NCBI GenBank assembly: GCA_016703105.1
Contig: JADJCS010000002.1
Location: 372,001 to 436,000 of the forward strand
From: Flavobacteriales bacterium
GTDB taxonomy: Bacteria; Bacteroidota; Bacteroidia; Flavobacteriales_F; PHOS-HE28
Direction: 5' to 3'
DNA length: 64,000 nt
Below, in pieces: positions 1 to 9,223 of this stretch (position 1 is the stretch's first letter; the number at the start of each line of letters is the position of its first letter). Position numbers and translations under genes: made by a program. The notes under the pieces were generated by a model. That model saw nothing but the letters and a program-made list of their open reading frames with translations, was not told the DNA's origin and searched no databases.

Positions 1-15
1 CCGATCCAATTCCGT

Positions 16-1854
16 TCATCCGCGTTCGAAACGTTGGGCCAGTTCGTCCAGGCCGTAGGTGATCAATGTGGGTTTGCCGCTGGGTGTGTAGTAGGGCATC
101 TCGCAGGCGAATAGCCGGTCGATCAAGTCGTGCATCTGCGGCGGGCTCAAGGTCTCGTCCGGCCGCATCGATATGCTCCGCGCCATGCTTCGCGCGAGCG
201 CCGCGTGCCGTTCCAGTTTCAGCGCACCGCGCTCCGTGTGCAATTGCTCAATGAGCTGTTCGAGCACCCGTTCGGGATCGTCCTGCGCTGACCCCACCGG
301 CATGCCACATACGGTGAGGGTGCGTCCACCGAAAACCTGCAGGTCCAACCCGAGCGCGCGCAGTTCGGGTAGAAGGTCCTCGACCAGGGCCCAGTCCGCT
401 GCGCTCAATTCCACGTTGCGGGGGAAGAGTTCGGCCTGGCTCGGTCCGTTGCCCAGCTCCAACTGCTTCAGTGCGCGTTCGTAGCCGATGCGTTCCAGCG
501 CGCGGCTGCGGTCGATCACCACGAAGCCATGGCGCAATTGCGCGATGATGTAGCTGCCGTGGAGTTGGAACACAGGCCGGGGGCCGGGCTCGCCATCCAA
601 TTCGCGCATCGGCACCACGTGGTCCGGGGTCGGAACAGGTGCTCCGGAGAGCTCGGGCATCGCAGGTCCCCTGTCACGAAGATCGAAGAGCTGTTGCCAG
701 CCCGTTACCGCATGACGAACTCCCAGGTCCTGTGGCCGCCAAGGCTGTATGGGAGCAGGAGCGGGCATCGGCTGTACGGATGCACCGCTGAAAGCCGCGA
801 TCATCGCCGGCTCGGGTTCGAAGTCAAGGCTCGGCGAAATGTTGAAGCGGCCCAAGGCCCTGCGCACCGCGGCATGCACGATAGCGTAAACCGTGCGGTC
901 GTCGCGGAACTTGATCTCCGTTTTGGTGGGGTGGATGTTGATGTCGATCTGCGAAGGGTCCAGTTCCAGGAAAAGGAACCACGAGGGATAGCTGTCGCGC
1001 CCTACCAGTTCGTCGAACGCGGTGCGCACGGCGTGTTCCAGGTAGGAGCTCCGGATGAAGCGGCGATTGACGAAGAAGTACTGCTCGCCCCGGCTGCGCT
1101 TGGCGAACTCCGGCTTGCCGATATAGCCTTGCACGCGCACGAAGTCCGTGGCTTCTTCCACAGGTACGAGGCGTTCGTCGTACCGACGGCCGTAAAGGTG
1201 GACCACGCGTTGGCGCAGGGCAGCGGCTTCGCTCGCGTCATCGGCAGCACCCGGCATGCGGAACAGTTCCTCCTCGTTGTGCAGGACTTGGAACGCGGTA
1301 CCCGGATGCGCCAACGCCACGCGTTGGAACTCTTCCAACACATGCTTCAGTTCAACCGCATCGCTCTTCAGGAATTGGCGACGTGCGGGCACGTTATAGA
1401 ACAGGTTGCGCACAGTGATCGCGGTGCCGGCCGGGGCGGCCACGATCTCCTGCGCGCGCACCTGGCTGCCTTCCATCACGATACGCGTGCCCAGATCATC
1501 GGCGTGCGATCGGGTCCGCAATTCCACTTGCGCGATCGCCGCGATGCTCGCCAGCGCCTCGCCACGGAAGCCCATGGTACGCAATGCGAGCAGGTCATCC
1601 GCCGCGCGGATCTTGCTCGTGGCGTGCCGCTCGAAGCACAACCGGGCATCGTTCATGCCCATGCCCGCGCCATCATCGCTCACCTGGATCAGCGCACGAC
1701 CGGCTTCCTTCAGAACCAAGGTGATGTGCGTCGCCTTCGCGTCCACACTGTTCTCCAGCAACTCCTTCACCACCGAGGCGGGACGTTGCACCACTTCCCC
1801 CGCCGCGATCTGGTTGGCCACGTGGTCGGGCAGCAGCCGGATCAGATCGCTCAT
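16..1854 (-). CDS. mutL: DNA mismatch repair protein MutL
   Basis: MutL couples mismatch recognition by MutS to strand incision. I start translation at the ATG ending at 1854 (MSDLIRLLPDHVANQIAAG), giving 612 aa; a longer upstream reading lacks MutL features. The N-terminal GHKL ATPase is clear: NQIAAGEVVQRP, the Asp-Gly-Ala-Gly-Met turn and GFRGEALASIAAI. A TACCTTTG promoter box lies 37 nt upstream. The C-terminal domain is recognisable by length and by a typical end (SGKPTLITYGLDELAQRF). The endonuclease metal motif DQHxxxxE, however, reads D-R-S-R-A-L-E here, so the metal-binding His is missing. Such a protein would keep its scaffold and ATPase roles, but nuclease activity is doubtful. Function by family; the motif loss is seen directly. 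Confidence 0.96.
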   Translation of the reverse strand: MSDLIRLLPDHVANQIAAGEVVQRPASVVKELLENSVDAKATHITLVLKEAGRALIQVSDDGAGMGMNDARLCFERHATSKIRAADDLLALRTMGFRGEALASIAAIAQVELRTRSHADDLGTRIVMEGSQVRAQEIVAAPAGTAITVRNLFYNVPARRQFLKSDAVELKHVLEEFQRVALAHPGTAFQVLHNEEELFRMPGAADDASEAAALRQRVVHLYGRRYDERLVPVEEATDFVRVQGYIGKPEFAKRSRGEQYFFVNRRFIRSSYLEHAVRTAFDELVGRDSYPSWFLFLELDPSQIDINIHPTKTEIKFRDDRTVYAIVHAAVRRALGRFNISPSLDFEPEPAMIAAFSGASVQPMPAPAPIQPWRPQDLGVRHAVTGWQQLFDLRDRGPAMPELSGAPVPTPDHVVPMRELDGEPGPRPVFQLHGSYIIAQLRHGFVVIDRSRALERIGYERALKQLELGNGPSQAELFPRNVELSAADWALVEDLLPELRALGLDLQVFGGRTLTVCGMPVGSAQDDPERVLEQLIEQLHTERGALKLERHAALARSMARSISMRPDETLSPPQMHDLIDRLFACEMPYYTPSGKPTLITYGLDELAQRFERG

Positions 1855-1890
1855 CGGATGGGAGAGGGCAGGGAGGCAATAGGTCAAGGT

Positions 1891-1898
1891 CAAAGGTA
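1891..1898 (-). promoter_or_regulatory. TAnnTTTG promoter box for mutL
   Basis: On the minus strand this reads TACCTTTG, matching the Bacteroidota -7 element TAnnTTTG, 37 nt upstream of the mutL start. Confidence 0.45.
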
Positions 1899-2022
1899 GC
1901 GCGAGCCACCGATGGCGAAGGTGCGTAGGAAATGATCCGCGCAACCACCGCGTTGGTGTTGAAAACCGACCCTTCCTCCGGCGGTGGCACGGTGCTCGCA
2001 CGGGTAGTTTTGACCGCCCTCC

Positions 2023-4983
2023 ATGAACAAAGTCCTCCTTTCCGCGCTGGTCGCCGCCTCGGCGCTTCTCAGTACCGGCGGAACACCACCCCAGCGCACG
2101 CCACCCGCCTTCCTGAACGATGGCATCGACTGGGCCGATTCGGTGATGTCCACGCTCAGCTCCCGTGACCGCATCGCGCAGTTGATGATGGTCGCCGCGT
2201 ACAGCAACAAGGATGCGAAGCATGTCGCGGAAGTGGAAGCACTGGTCCGCGACCAGGGCGTAGGAGGCCTCATCTTCTTCCAAGGAGGCCCCGTCCGGCA
2301 GGCCAACTTGACCAATCGCTTCCAGGATCTGTCCAATGTGCCGTTGCTAATCGGCATGGACCTGGAATGGGGCCTGGCCATGCGCCTGGATAGCACCATG
2401 CGCTTCCCGAAGCAGATGACGTTAGGGGCGATGCGCAACGACACGCTGATCGAGACCATGGGGCGCGAGATCGCCCGGCAGATGCAGCGGCTGGGTGTGC
2501 ATGTGAGCTTCTCGCCCGTCGCGGATGTGAACAACAACCCCGCGAACCCGGTGATCAACGACCGCAGTTTCGGCGAGGACCGCGAGAACGTGACGCGCAA
2601 GTGCATCGCTTATATGCGCGGCCTGCAGGCCGGTGGGGTCATCGCCACCGCCAAGCACTTCCCGGGACATGGTGACACAGACACTGATTCGCACACATCG
2701 CTCCCGATCATCGCCCACACACGCGGCCGCTTGGATTCGCTCGAACTCTATCCTTTCCAACGACTGATGGAAGAAGGCCTCGCGGCGATCATGGTGGCCC
2801 ACCTCGAAGTGCCCGCGCTCGACACGAACCCCGGCATGCCCAGCACGCTGAGTAAACCCGTGGTGATGGATCTTCTCGAGCGTGAACTCGGTTTCCAAGG
2901 GCTGGTATTCACCGATGCATTGAACATGAAGGGTGTCGCCAACGCCGACAAGCCCGGCGAGATCGAACTGCGTGCCCTGCTCGCGGGCAACGACATGCTG
3001 CTCTTTCCGCAGGATCCCGTGAAAGCCATCGACCGCATCCAGCAAGCGGTGGATAGCGGCATCGTACCGCAGGCGATGGTGGACCACAAATGCTTGAAGG
3101 TGCTCCGCGCCAAGCATTGGGCCGGTCTGCAACAAAAGCGCCGCATTGAACCCATGGGCATCGTCGCGGACCTTAATACGCCACAGGCCAAGCAACTGCG
3201 ACGTGCGCTCTACGCCGATGCCATCACCGTGCTGCGCGATCGTAACAACGTGCTCCCGGTAAAGGATCCTGGATCCATGCGCATCGCGGCTCTAGCCTTA
3301 GGGGACACTGCGGGCAATGCCTTCCACCGTTCCCTTGGTCGCTATGCGAACATCACCACCATCGGGGTGCCGAAGGAGTTGCATCGCGACAGCCTGAACG
3401 CGCTGCTCACTTTGCTGGAGGGGCATGATCTGGTGATCGCCTCTGTACACCGCACCAGCTTCCGGGCCGACAAAGAGTTCGGTGTGCCCGACCGCGTGTT
3501 CGAAGTGCTGCAAGCCGTGCAGCGCCAGCACTCCACCGCGCTCGCCTTCTTCGGCAATCCCTATCGACTTACGCGTGCCTACGGTGCCAGCGAGCTGGAT
3601 GCATTGGTGGTGGGCTACGAGGACGATGCAGATATGCACGACCTGATGGCGCAGGCTTTTTTTGGAGCCAACGACGTGAGCGGGCGACTGCCTGTTACCC
3701 CTTCCTCACAATTCGAAATGGGCCAAGGGATCGCATGGACCGCGCTCGATCGTGTCCGCTACATCCTGCCCGAGGCGATCGGGGTGCGGACCGCGGATCT
3801 TGAAAGCATCGATGGTATTGTCCAGGAGGCGATCAACAAAATGGCTTTTCCGGGTTGCCAAGTGCTGGTAGCGGTGGATGGGGACGTGATCTGGGACAAG
3901 GCCTACGGCAAGCCGACCTACGATGCTTCGCGTAATACCCGCACCGATGACCTCTACGATCTGGCAAGCATCACCAAAGTGGCGGCCACCACCCTCAGCG
4001 TGATGAAGTTGGTGGATGAAGGCCGCATCGACCTGAACAAGGACCTGGGCACCTACCTGCCTGAATTGAACGATCGACACGAGGACTATGCCCGTCTTGG
4101 TCTGCGTGATATCCTAACGCACCAAGCCCGGCTGAAGGATTGGGTGCCTTTCTACACGCATTTGATCGCGGACAAGAAGCCCCGTCCCGGTGTTGTGGCG
4201 GACAAACCGGACAGTGTTCACACCCAGCGGATCGCGGAGCGCACTTACATCAACGCGGCGTACCATGACAGTGTGTTGTATTGGATCCTGGCCACGCCAC
4301 TGAACCCGGTAAAAGAATACAAGTACAGTGACTTGGGATTGATGCTGATGCAGCAGGTCGTGGAGCGCGTGACCTCCACCACGCTCGATCGCTATGTGGA
4401 CAGCGTTTTCTATCACCCCATGGGTTTGGGCCGCATGGGCTACCGCCCGATGGAACGTTTTCCGCGGTGGCGGATGATCCCCACCGAGTACGATGCCGAG
4501 TTCCGTCAGCAACAGGTGTGGGGCGATGTACACGATCCTGGTGCGGCGCTGCTCGGAGGTGTGGCGGGCCATGCGGGGCTCTTCAGCAATGCCAGCGACC
4601 TCTTCGCCATCATGCAACTCTTGGTCGACAAAGGCACATTCGCTGGCAAGCGCTATTTGAGCGATGCGGTGGTATCCGAATTCACGAAGTGCCAGGCTTG
4701 CGGGCCAACGCCAGCCGCCAAGGAGAACCGGCGCGGCCTGGGCTTCGACAAGCCCGTGCGTGGCAAGGGCGGTCCCACTTGCGAGTGTGTGAGTTATGCC
4801 AGCTTCGGCCATACCGGCTTCACTGGCACCATGGCCTGGGCCGATCCCGAGCAACACATCGTCTACATCTTCCTCAGCAACCGCATCTATCCCACAGCGG
4901 ATAACAAGGCTCTTACCCAGTTGAACGTCAGAACGAGGATCCAGGAAGTGGTGCACGAAGCGGTGGGGGTGAGGGCGCCTTGA
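2023..4983 (+). CDS. secreted GH3 beta-N-acetylhexosaminidase/serine beta-lactamase-like fusion
   Basis: 986 aa with an N-terminal signal-type stretch (MNKVLLSALVAASALLSTGG). The first half (about 30-560) is a family GH3 hydrolase of the NagZ type with the KHFPGHGDTDTDSH motif near residue 211, which carries the catalytic His/Asp of this family. The second half (about 610-970) is a serine beta-lactamase/class C penicillin-binding-like domain with SxxK (SITK near 649), a Tyr-Ser-Asp motif (YKYSDLG near 767) and an HTG motif (near 929). GH3/beta-lactamase fusions are known in Bacteroidota. A role in cutting cell-wall muropeptides is inferred from the NagZ likeness and from the GlcNAc-kinase-like gene at 10909. 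Substrates are not shown by the sequence. Confidence 0.88.
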   Translation: MNKVLLSALVAASALLSTGGTPPQRTPPAFLNDGIDWADSVMSTLSSRDRIAQLMMVAAYSNKDAKHVAEVEALVRDQGVGGLIFFQGGPVRQANLTNRFQDLSNVPLLIGMDLEWGLAMRLDSTMRFPKQMTLGAMRNDTLIETMGREIARQMQRLGVHVSFSPVADVNNNPANPVINDRSFGEDRENVTRKCIAYMRGLQAGGVIATAKHFPGHGDTDTDSHTSLPIIAHTRGRLDSLELYPFQRLMEEGLAAIMVAHLEVPALDTNPGMPSTLSKPVVMDLLERELGFQGLVFTDALNMKGVANADKPGEIELRALLAGNDMLLFPQDPVKAIDRIQQAVDSGIVPQAMVDHKCLKVLRAKHWAGLQQKRRIEPMGIVADLNTPQAKQLRRALYADAITVLRDRNNVLPVKDPGSMRIAALALGDTAGNAFHRSLGRYANITTIGVPKELHRDSLNALLTLLEGHDLVIASVHRTSFRADKEFGVPDRVFEVLQAVQRQHSTALAFFGNPYRLTRAYGASELDALVVGYEDDADMHDLMAQAFFGANDVSGRLPVTPSSQFEMGQGIAWTALDRVRYILPEAIGVRTADLESIDGIVQEAINKMAFPGCQVLVAVDGDVIWDKAYGKPTYDASRNTRTDDLYDLASITKVAATTLSVMKLVDEGRIDLNKDLGTYLPELNDRHEDYARLGLRDILTHQARLKDWVPFYTHLIADKKPRPGVVADKPDSVHTQRIAERTYINAAYHDSVLYWILATPLNPVKEYKYSDLGLMLMQQVVERVTSTTLDRYVDSVFYHPMGLGRMGYRPMERFPRWRMIPTEYDAEFRQQQVWGDVHDPGAALLGGVAGHAGLFSNASDLFAIMQLLVDKGTFAGKRYLSDAVVSEFTKCQACGPTPAAKENRRGLGFDKPVRGKGGPTCECVSYASFGHTGFTGTMAWADPEQHIVYIFLSNRIYPTADNKALTQLNVRTRIQEVVHEAVGVRAP

Positions 4984-5028
4984 ACGGCGGTCTATCCCCG
5001 GAACGACAGCTACACCATCCGGCTTGAA

Positions 5029-6234
5029 CTATTGCGGGACTCGCTTTGGCCTGATCCGCTCGTTATCCAACTGAAGCATATCGTACCTGTACTGCTTGCT
5101 GACGTTCGAGACCATGCCGAAAAGCAGGCTCAACGTGAACGGCTGTCCGGTCATTTCCACCGTATCGCTAAGGGTCAAGTCCACCCAATGGTATTTGGAT
5201 TGAAGACCTACGCACCAGCGCTCATTCACGTAGTGCCGATATTCCAGACCTACGTTCAGGTCCAGCGATATCGCCACGGCGGCGCCCAGGTCATCTTCTT
5301 CGTTCTCCTTCAATGCGGTGAAAGCGTCATAGCCGATCCCACTCAGCACCTGTAGTTCATTTGCCTTTGGCGGAACTAGGTCCCGGCCCACTTCACCCCC
5401 AAAGTGATATCCAAAAAACTGGCTCGTTCTCTCTGTGCCCACTGCACCGCTGCTGCGCTGCGCTTCATACGGCTCTGCGGATGATCCGAACCGAAAGGCG
5501 CCGAGGGCGGCGAAATTCCAACGCCGCATCTTCACCCCGTAGCGAAGGCCCAGTTCAGGATGCGAGCCCAGAACCGCAAGCGGGCCAATGGGCATCCATG
5601 CCCCGAGTATCACGCCATAATGGGTTTCCGATAACTCCTTTGCCGAAGCCACCTCGGCCGCGAAATTATGGGCGAGCATTGTTCCCGTGTGTGCGCCTTG
5701 CTGGAGTTTCGGAAAGAGACTTTCCGGGTCCGGGCCCATGAATTCCACTAGGTCCTGGGCCAAAGGATCGGGCGGTCGTCTTTCGCGCAACCGTCCGCTC
5801 CAGGCGTAGATCTGTTCGTCCAGGTCATCCCCAACCGGTTCTTCCCCGTACCCGAAGATCCAGTAGCATCCACCCCGATGGACTGGTAGGTCTCCGGCAG
5901 CGCGGCGCCGGCGCAGATCGGCCAAATGATCGACCAGGTCCGCGGAATAGGAGCTGTCCGAGAAATCGCCTCGTTCAATTGCGAGCAGAACGGACACAAC
6001 GTCTGAAATACCGCTATTTCCGCAACGCTGGATCCAATAGTCAAGGACCAAAGCGGTAGAGTCGTGTTCCTGGCTACGAAGGGTGCCTGCCAGCACCTCG
6101 CGGGCGTTCCTTTCGATATCGCAGCACGACGGTATACGGCGAAGCATCATCGAATCCAAGCCGCTTTGAGCCTGAATCAACTGGACGAACCCACCGCCCA
6201 AGCATGCTAGGAGGAATAGTCGATACCTGATCAC
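5029..6234 (-). CDS. secreted hypothetical protein with outer-membrane-barrel-like C-terminus
   Basis: About 401 aa from a GTG ending at 6234, chosen because it opens a signal peptide (RYRLFLLACLGGGFVQLIQAQ); an ORF reaching 6600 would run into pyrR. The C-terminal third alternates aromatic and polar residues (YRHYVNERWCVGLQSKYHW) like strands of an outer-membrane barrel and ends near the stop. I recognise no family motif. No clear Shine-Dalgarno sequence is visible. It sits convergent to the GH3 fusion and divergent from pyrR. Confidence 0.6.
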   Translation of the reverse strand: MIRYRLFLLACLGGGFVQLIQAQSGLDSMMLRRIPSCCDIERNAREVLAGTLRSQEHDSTALVLDYWIQRCGNSGISDVVSVLLAIERGDFSDSSYSADLVDHLADLRRRRAAGDLPVHRGGCYWIFGYGEEPVGDDLDEQIYAWSGRLRERRPPDPLAQDLVEFMGPDPESLFPKLQQGAHTGTMLAHNFAAEVASAKELSETHYGVILGAWMPIGPLAVLGSHPELGLRYGVKMRRWNFAALGAFRFGSSAEPYEAQRSSGAVGTERTSQFFGYHFGGEVGRDLVPPKANELQVLSGIGYDAFTALKENEEDDLGAAVAISLDLNVGLEYRHYVNERWCVGLQSKYHWVDLTLSDTVEMTGQPFTLSLLFGMVSNVSKQYRYDMLQLDNERIRPKRVPQ

Positions 6235-6339
6235 TGAACAAAGATGGCGAAGCACGAGGCGCGGTCTTCTCCGTTGCTCGTTCAGCCACGCAGCCATGGA
6301 ATACCGCTCCTGAGGCAGGCCCGCTATCTTCACCCCCGC

Positions 6340-6939
6340 ATGCAGGCGGTCCCCATTCTGGACAGCAAGGCCTTCGGGCTCACGGTCAACCGCCTTTGCT
6401 ATCAGCTTATCGAGGACCACGACGACCTGCGTAACACGGTGCTGCTGGGCATGCAGCCGCGGGGGGTCCTGCTGGCGCGAAGGATTCGCCGTGAACTGGG
6501 CCGCATCCTTGCGCACGATGAGTTCCTCTATGGCGAGTTGGACATCACCTTCCATCGCGACGATTTCCGGCAGCGGACGCTTGCTCCAAGCACGACCCAA
6601 CTGGACCTAAGCTTGGAAGAACGCAAAGTGGTGCTGATCGACGACGTGCTCTACACAGGCCGTAGCATCCGCGCAGGGCTGGACGCCCTGTTGAGCTTCG
6701 GGCGGCCGAGCGCCGTGCAGTTGCTCGTGCTGGTGGACCGCCGCTTCGAGCGGGAACTGCCCATCGCTCCGGACTATGTGGGGCGCTGGGTGGATAGTAT
6801 TGCCGGCCAGCGCGTGAGCGTGGAATGGAAGGAGGCCGAGGGGAAGGACCAGGTGCTCCTGCTCACGAGCGGTGCGGCGGATGAGCGCGAGAACGCTGCG
6901 AAGGATACCGGGCATAAACCCACACCCACCCGCAAATGA
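6340..6939 (+). CDS. pyrR: bifunctional pyr regulator/uracil phosphoribosyltransferase PyrR
   Basis: 199 aa type I phosphoribosyltransferase. The PRPP-binding loop is at residues 98-110 (VLIDDVLYTGRSI) and an N-terminal Gly-Met-Gln-Pro-Arg-Gly sugar-phosphate loop lies near 37-42. The C-terminal tail after residue 180 is polar and low complexity. The start at 6340 (MQAVPILDSK) matches PyrR N-termini better than the upstream in-frame start at 6244, which would cross the divergent gene. The stop overlaps the pyrB start (ATGA at 6936-6939), so the pair is translationally coupled. In PyrR families it regulates pyrimidine genes by binding RNA and converts uracil plus PRPP to UMP. Confidence 0.9.
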   Translation: MQAVPILDSKAFGLTVNRLCYQLIEDHDDLRNTVLLGMQPRGVLLARRIRRELGRILAHDEFLYGELDITFHRDDFRQRTLAPSTTQLDLSLEERKVVLIDDVLYTGRSIRAGLDALLSFGRPSAVQLLVLVDRRFERELPIAPDYVGRWVDSIAGQRVSVEWKEAEGKDQVLLLTSGAADERENAAKDTGHKPTPTRK

Positions 6940-7919
6940 GCCCGAACATACCCCGATCGGGCCAAGGCGGGCAAAGCGACCAGCTGAGCACCGACCACCT
7001 GTTGGGGATCCCGGACCTCACTTTGCAGGACATAGAGCTGATCTTCCGGACAGCGGACAGCTTCAAGGAGGTGCTGGCGCGCCCGATCAAGAAAGTCCCT
7101 TCGCTGCGCGATATCACCATCGCCAACCTCTTCTTCGAGAACAGCACCCGCACACGCATCAGCTTCGAACTGGCGGAGAAGCGCCTGAGCGCCGACGTGG
7201 TGAACTTCTCCAGTTCCTCCAGCAGCGTGAAGAAGGGCGAGACCCTGATCGACACGGTGAACAACATCCTGGCCATGAAGGTGGACATGGTGGTGATGCG
7301 CCATCCCGACCCCGGGGCAGCCGTGTTCCTGAGCAAGCATGTGGACGCCCGGATCGTGAACGCCGGTGATGGCACGCATGAGCACCCCACCCAGGCCTTG
7401 CTGGACGCGTACAGCATCCGCGAAAAGTTGGGCAGCGTGAAAGGGAAGCGTGTAGTGATCGTGGGCGATATCCTGCACAGCCGTGTGGCCATCAGCAATA
7501 TCCATTGCCTGCATAAGCTGGGGGCGGAGGTGATGCTCTGCGGGCCACCGACGCTGATGCCGCGCCATGTGGCCAGCCTTGGGGTGAAAGTAGAACACGA
7601 CCTGGATAAGGCCCTGGCCTGGTGCGATGTGGCCAATATGCTGCGCATCCAGTTGGAGCGGCAGGGTGGGGACGGTTTGGCGCTTTTCCCCAGCCTTCGG
7701 GAGTACGCCATGCTCTACGGCCTGGATGGTGACCGCTACCGCCGTTCGGGCAAGGACCTGGTGATCATGCACCCGGGCCCCATCAATCGCGGGGTCGAAG
7801 TGACCAGCGAAGTGGCCGACCACGCCAACAGTATCATCCTCGACCAGGTCCACAACGGGGTGGCCATCCGCATGGCGGTGCTCTACCTGCTGGCCGCAAG
7901 GATCCCACGGGACAATTGA
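6936..7919 (+). CDS. pyrB: aspartate carbamoyltransferase catalytic subunit PyrB
   Basis: 327 aa. Catalyses carbamoyl phosphate plus aspartate to N-carbamoylaspartate, the committed step of pyrimidine synthesis. Carbamoyl-phosphate motif FENSTRTRISFE at about 68-79, a GTHEHPTQALLD motif near 146-157, and the C-terminal HPGPINRGVE loop are all present. Its start overlaps the pyrR stop by 4 bp. Length is normal for the catalytic chain; no pyrI regulatory gene follows. The leader (MSPNIPRSGQGGQSDQ) is a few residues longer than usual. Confidence 0.96.
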   Translation: MSPNIPRSGQGGQSDQLSTDHLLGIPDLTLQDIELIFRTADSFKEVLARPIKKVPSLRDITIANLFFENSTRTRISFELAEKRLSADVVNFSSSSSSVKKGETLIDTVNNILAMKVDMVVMRHPDPGAAVFLSKHVDARIVNAGDGTHEHPTQALLDAYSIREKLGSVKGKRVVIVGDILHSRVAISNIHCLHKLGAEVMLCGPPTLMPRHVASLGVKVEHDLDKALAWCDVANMLRIQLERQGGDGLALFPSLREYAMLYGLDGDRYRRSGKDLVIMHPGPINRGVEVTSEVADHANSIILDQVHNGVAIRMAVLYLLAARIPRDN

Positions 7920-7928
7920 ACCGGTGGC

Positions 7929-7936
7929 TATATTTG
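7929..7936 (+). promoter_or_regulatory. TAnnTTTG promoter box for STAS gene
   Basis: TATATTTG, 23 nt upstream of the ATG at 7960, is a perfect match to the Bacteroidota -7 element. It suggests the STAS gene has its own promoter downstream of pyrB. Confidence 0.45.
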
Positions 7937-7959
7937 GGCCGAACGCCTGAGCGAGCACC

Positions 7960-8334
7960 ATGAACTTCACCATCGAGGACAAAGGCAAGTACACATTGGT
8001 AGCCTCCAACGTGGACAAGCTGGACACCACCTGTGCGCCGGAGCTGAAGAGCGAACTGGTGTACCTGAACAAGACCGGTGTCCGCAACATCATCATCGAC
8101 CTGAAGGCCACACGCTACTGCGATTCCAGTGGGCTGAGCGCCTTGTTGGTCGCCAACCGCCTCTGCCGCAGCGTGAACGGTTTGCTGGTGGTCTGCGGTT
8201 TGCAGGAGCCCGTTCAGAAACTCGTACAGATCTCACAACTGGAGAGCGTGCTCTCCATCACCCCGTCGCTGAACGAAGCCATCGACCTGCTCTTCATGGA
8301 GGAGATCGAGAAGGACGTGAAGAAGGACGAATGA
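7960..8334 (+). CDS. STAS-domain anti-sigma-factor antagonist-like protein
   Basis: 124 aa, a single STAS domain of the SpoIIAA/RsbV type. The signature CDSSGLSALLVANR starts near residue 54, and the Ser pair at 56-57 is where such proteins are phosphorylated by a partner anti-sigma kinase. No RsbW-type kinase or sigma factor is encoded in the window, so a partner must lie elsewhere. The C-terminus is acidic and Lys-rich. It is followed after 16 bp by a T9SS-secreted protein gene. Confidence 0.88.
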   Translation: MNFTIEDKGKYTLVASNVDKLDTTCAPELKSELVYLNKTGVRNIIIDLKATRYCDSSGLSALLVANRLCRSVNGLLVVCGLQEPVQKLVQISQLESVLSITPSLNEAIDLLFMEEIEKDVKKDE

Positions 8335-8350
8335 ACCGCAACCAGGACGC

Positions 8351-9112
8351 ATGAAACAACTCGTACTCACGCTCGCCGCCGCCGCCCTTACCACCGCCGC
8401 AGCGGCCCAGTGTACCCCGGACCCACTTTATGCCGACAGCGTTTTCGGCGTATGGCCGGATACCCTCGAGAACTTCAAACCGGGCATGGTCAATGTGTTC
8501 TACAGCGACACGCTCAATTTGATCATTCCCACGGACGCCAACTCCCTCGATCCGAACATCCCTGTGGGCACGGCCACATTGGACTCTGTCCAGCTCCTCA
8601 ACATCGTGGGGCTGCCTCCGGGTCTTGTGAAGAACTGCAATTCGCAGACCTCGGCGCCATGCACTTACTTGGGTGGCGTGCTCGGCTGTGGATTGATCGA
8701 AGGCACACCGACCCAGGAAGGGACTTTCCCGCTCGTGATGGAGGTAACGGTGTTCGCCACCACCATTCTAGGGACCATTCCGTTCGACACGGCCTTCTAC
8801 GGCTACAAGATCGTCGTCGGCCCCAACACGGTCGATATCGCGGAGAACAGCCTTGGCTTGAGCGGTGTGCGCAACATGCCGAACCCGTTCACTGAACGCA
8901 CAACCATCGAGTACCAGCTGGGCGAAGCGAGCATGGTGAACATCCGTGTCTTCAACCTCGTGGGTGCGGAATTGCGTTCCACACGCGTGGCCGGCAAACC
9001 GGGGAGCAACCGCTACGTGTTCAACGCGAGCGGCCTCGAGGACGGTATCTACCTCTACAAGGTGGAAGCTGGGAAGCACAGTTTCACGGGCCGTATGGTC
9101 GTCTATCGTTGA
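8351..9112 (+). CDS. T9SS type A sorting-domain secreted protein
   Basis: 253 aa. A signal peptide (MKQLVLTLAAAALTTAAAAQ) precedes a Cys-containing body with a repeated Pro/Thr/Asp-rich segment. The C-terminal ~75 residues resemble a T9SS type A domain: NMPNPFTERTTIEYQLGEAS, then FNLVGAEL and a final GRMVVYR. Such domains direct export through the type IX system and attachment or release at the cell surface. The body has no family I can name. A hairpin terminator follows 19 bp after the stop. Confidence 0.82.
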   Translation: MKQLVLTLAAAALTTAAAAQCTPDPLYADSVFGVWPDTLENFKPGMVNVFYSDTLNLIIPTDANSLDPNIPVGTATLDSVQLLNIVGLPPGLVKNCNSQTSAPCTYLGGVLGCGLIEGTPTQEGTFPLVMEVTVFATTILGTIPFDTAFYGYKIVVGPNTVDIAENSLGLSGVRNMPNPFTERTTIEYQLGEASMVNIRVFNLVGAELRSTRVAGKPGSNRYVFNASGLEDGIYLYKVEAGKHSFTGRMVVYR

Positions 9113-9130
9113 TCGCCCATCACCCCTTGC

Positions 9131-9164
9131 GAAGCCCCGCGCCGGTCCTCCGGAACGGGGCTTC
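9131..9164. terminator. intrinsic-type hairpin after T9SS gene
   Basis: GAAGCCCCG (9131-9139) pairs with CGGGGCTTC (9156-9164), a 9-bp perfect stem with a 16-nt loop, followed by a short T-containing tail. It lies between the T9SS gene and rnz. Confidence 0.6.
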
Positions 9165-9223
9165 GTCGTTCACAAAGACCCTCGCGCGGTCCGACGGGTG
9201 ATCTTAAGCTACCCTCTACACCC

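Noticed and set aside
529..1899. Plus-strand ORF of 456 aa over mutL
   Set aside because: It is the antisense shadow of mutL: the other strand carries unmistakable MutL motifs, and this ORF shows none.
16..2283. A 755-aa reading of the mutL frame with a long N-terminal extension
   Set aside because: The extension has no MutL sequence and overlaps the divergent GH3 gene; MutL starts at 1854.
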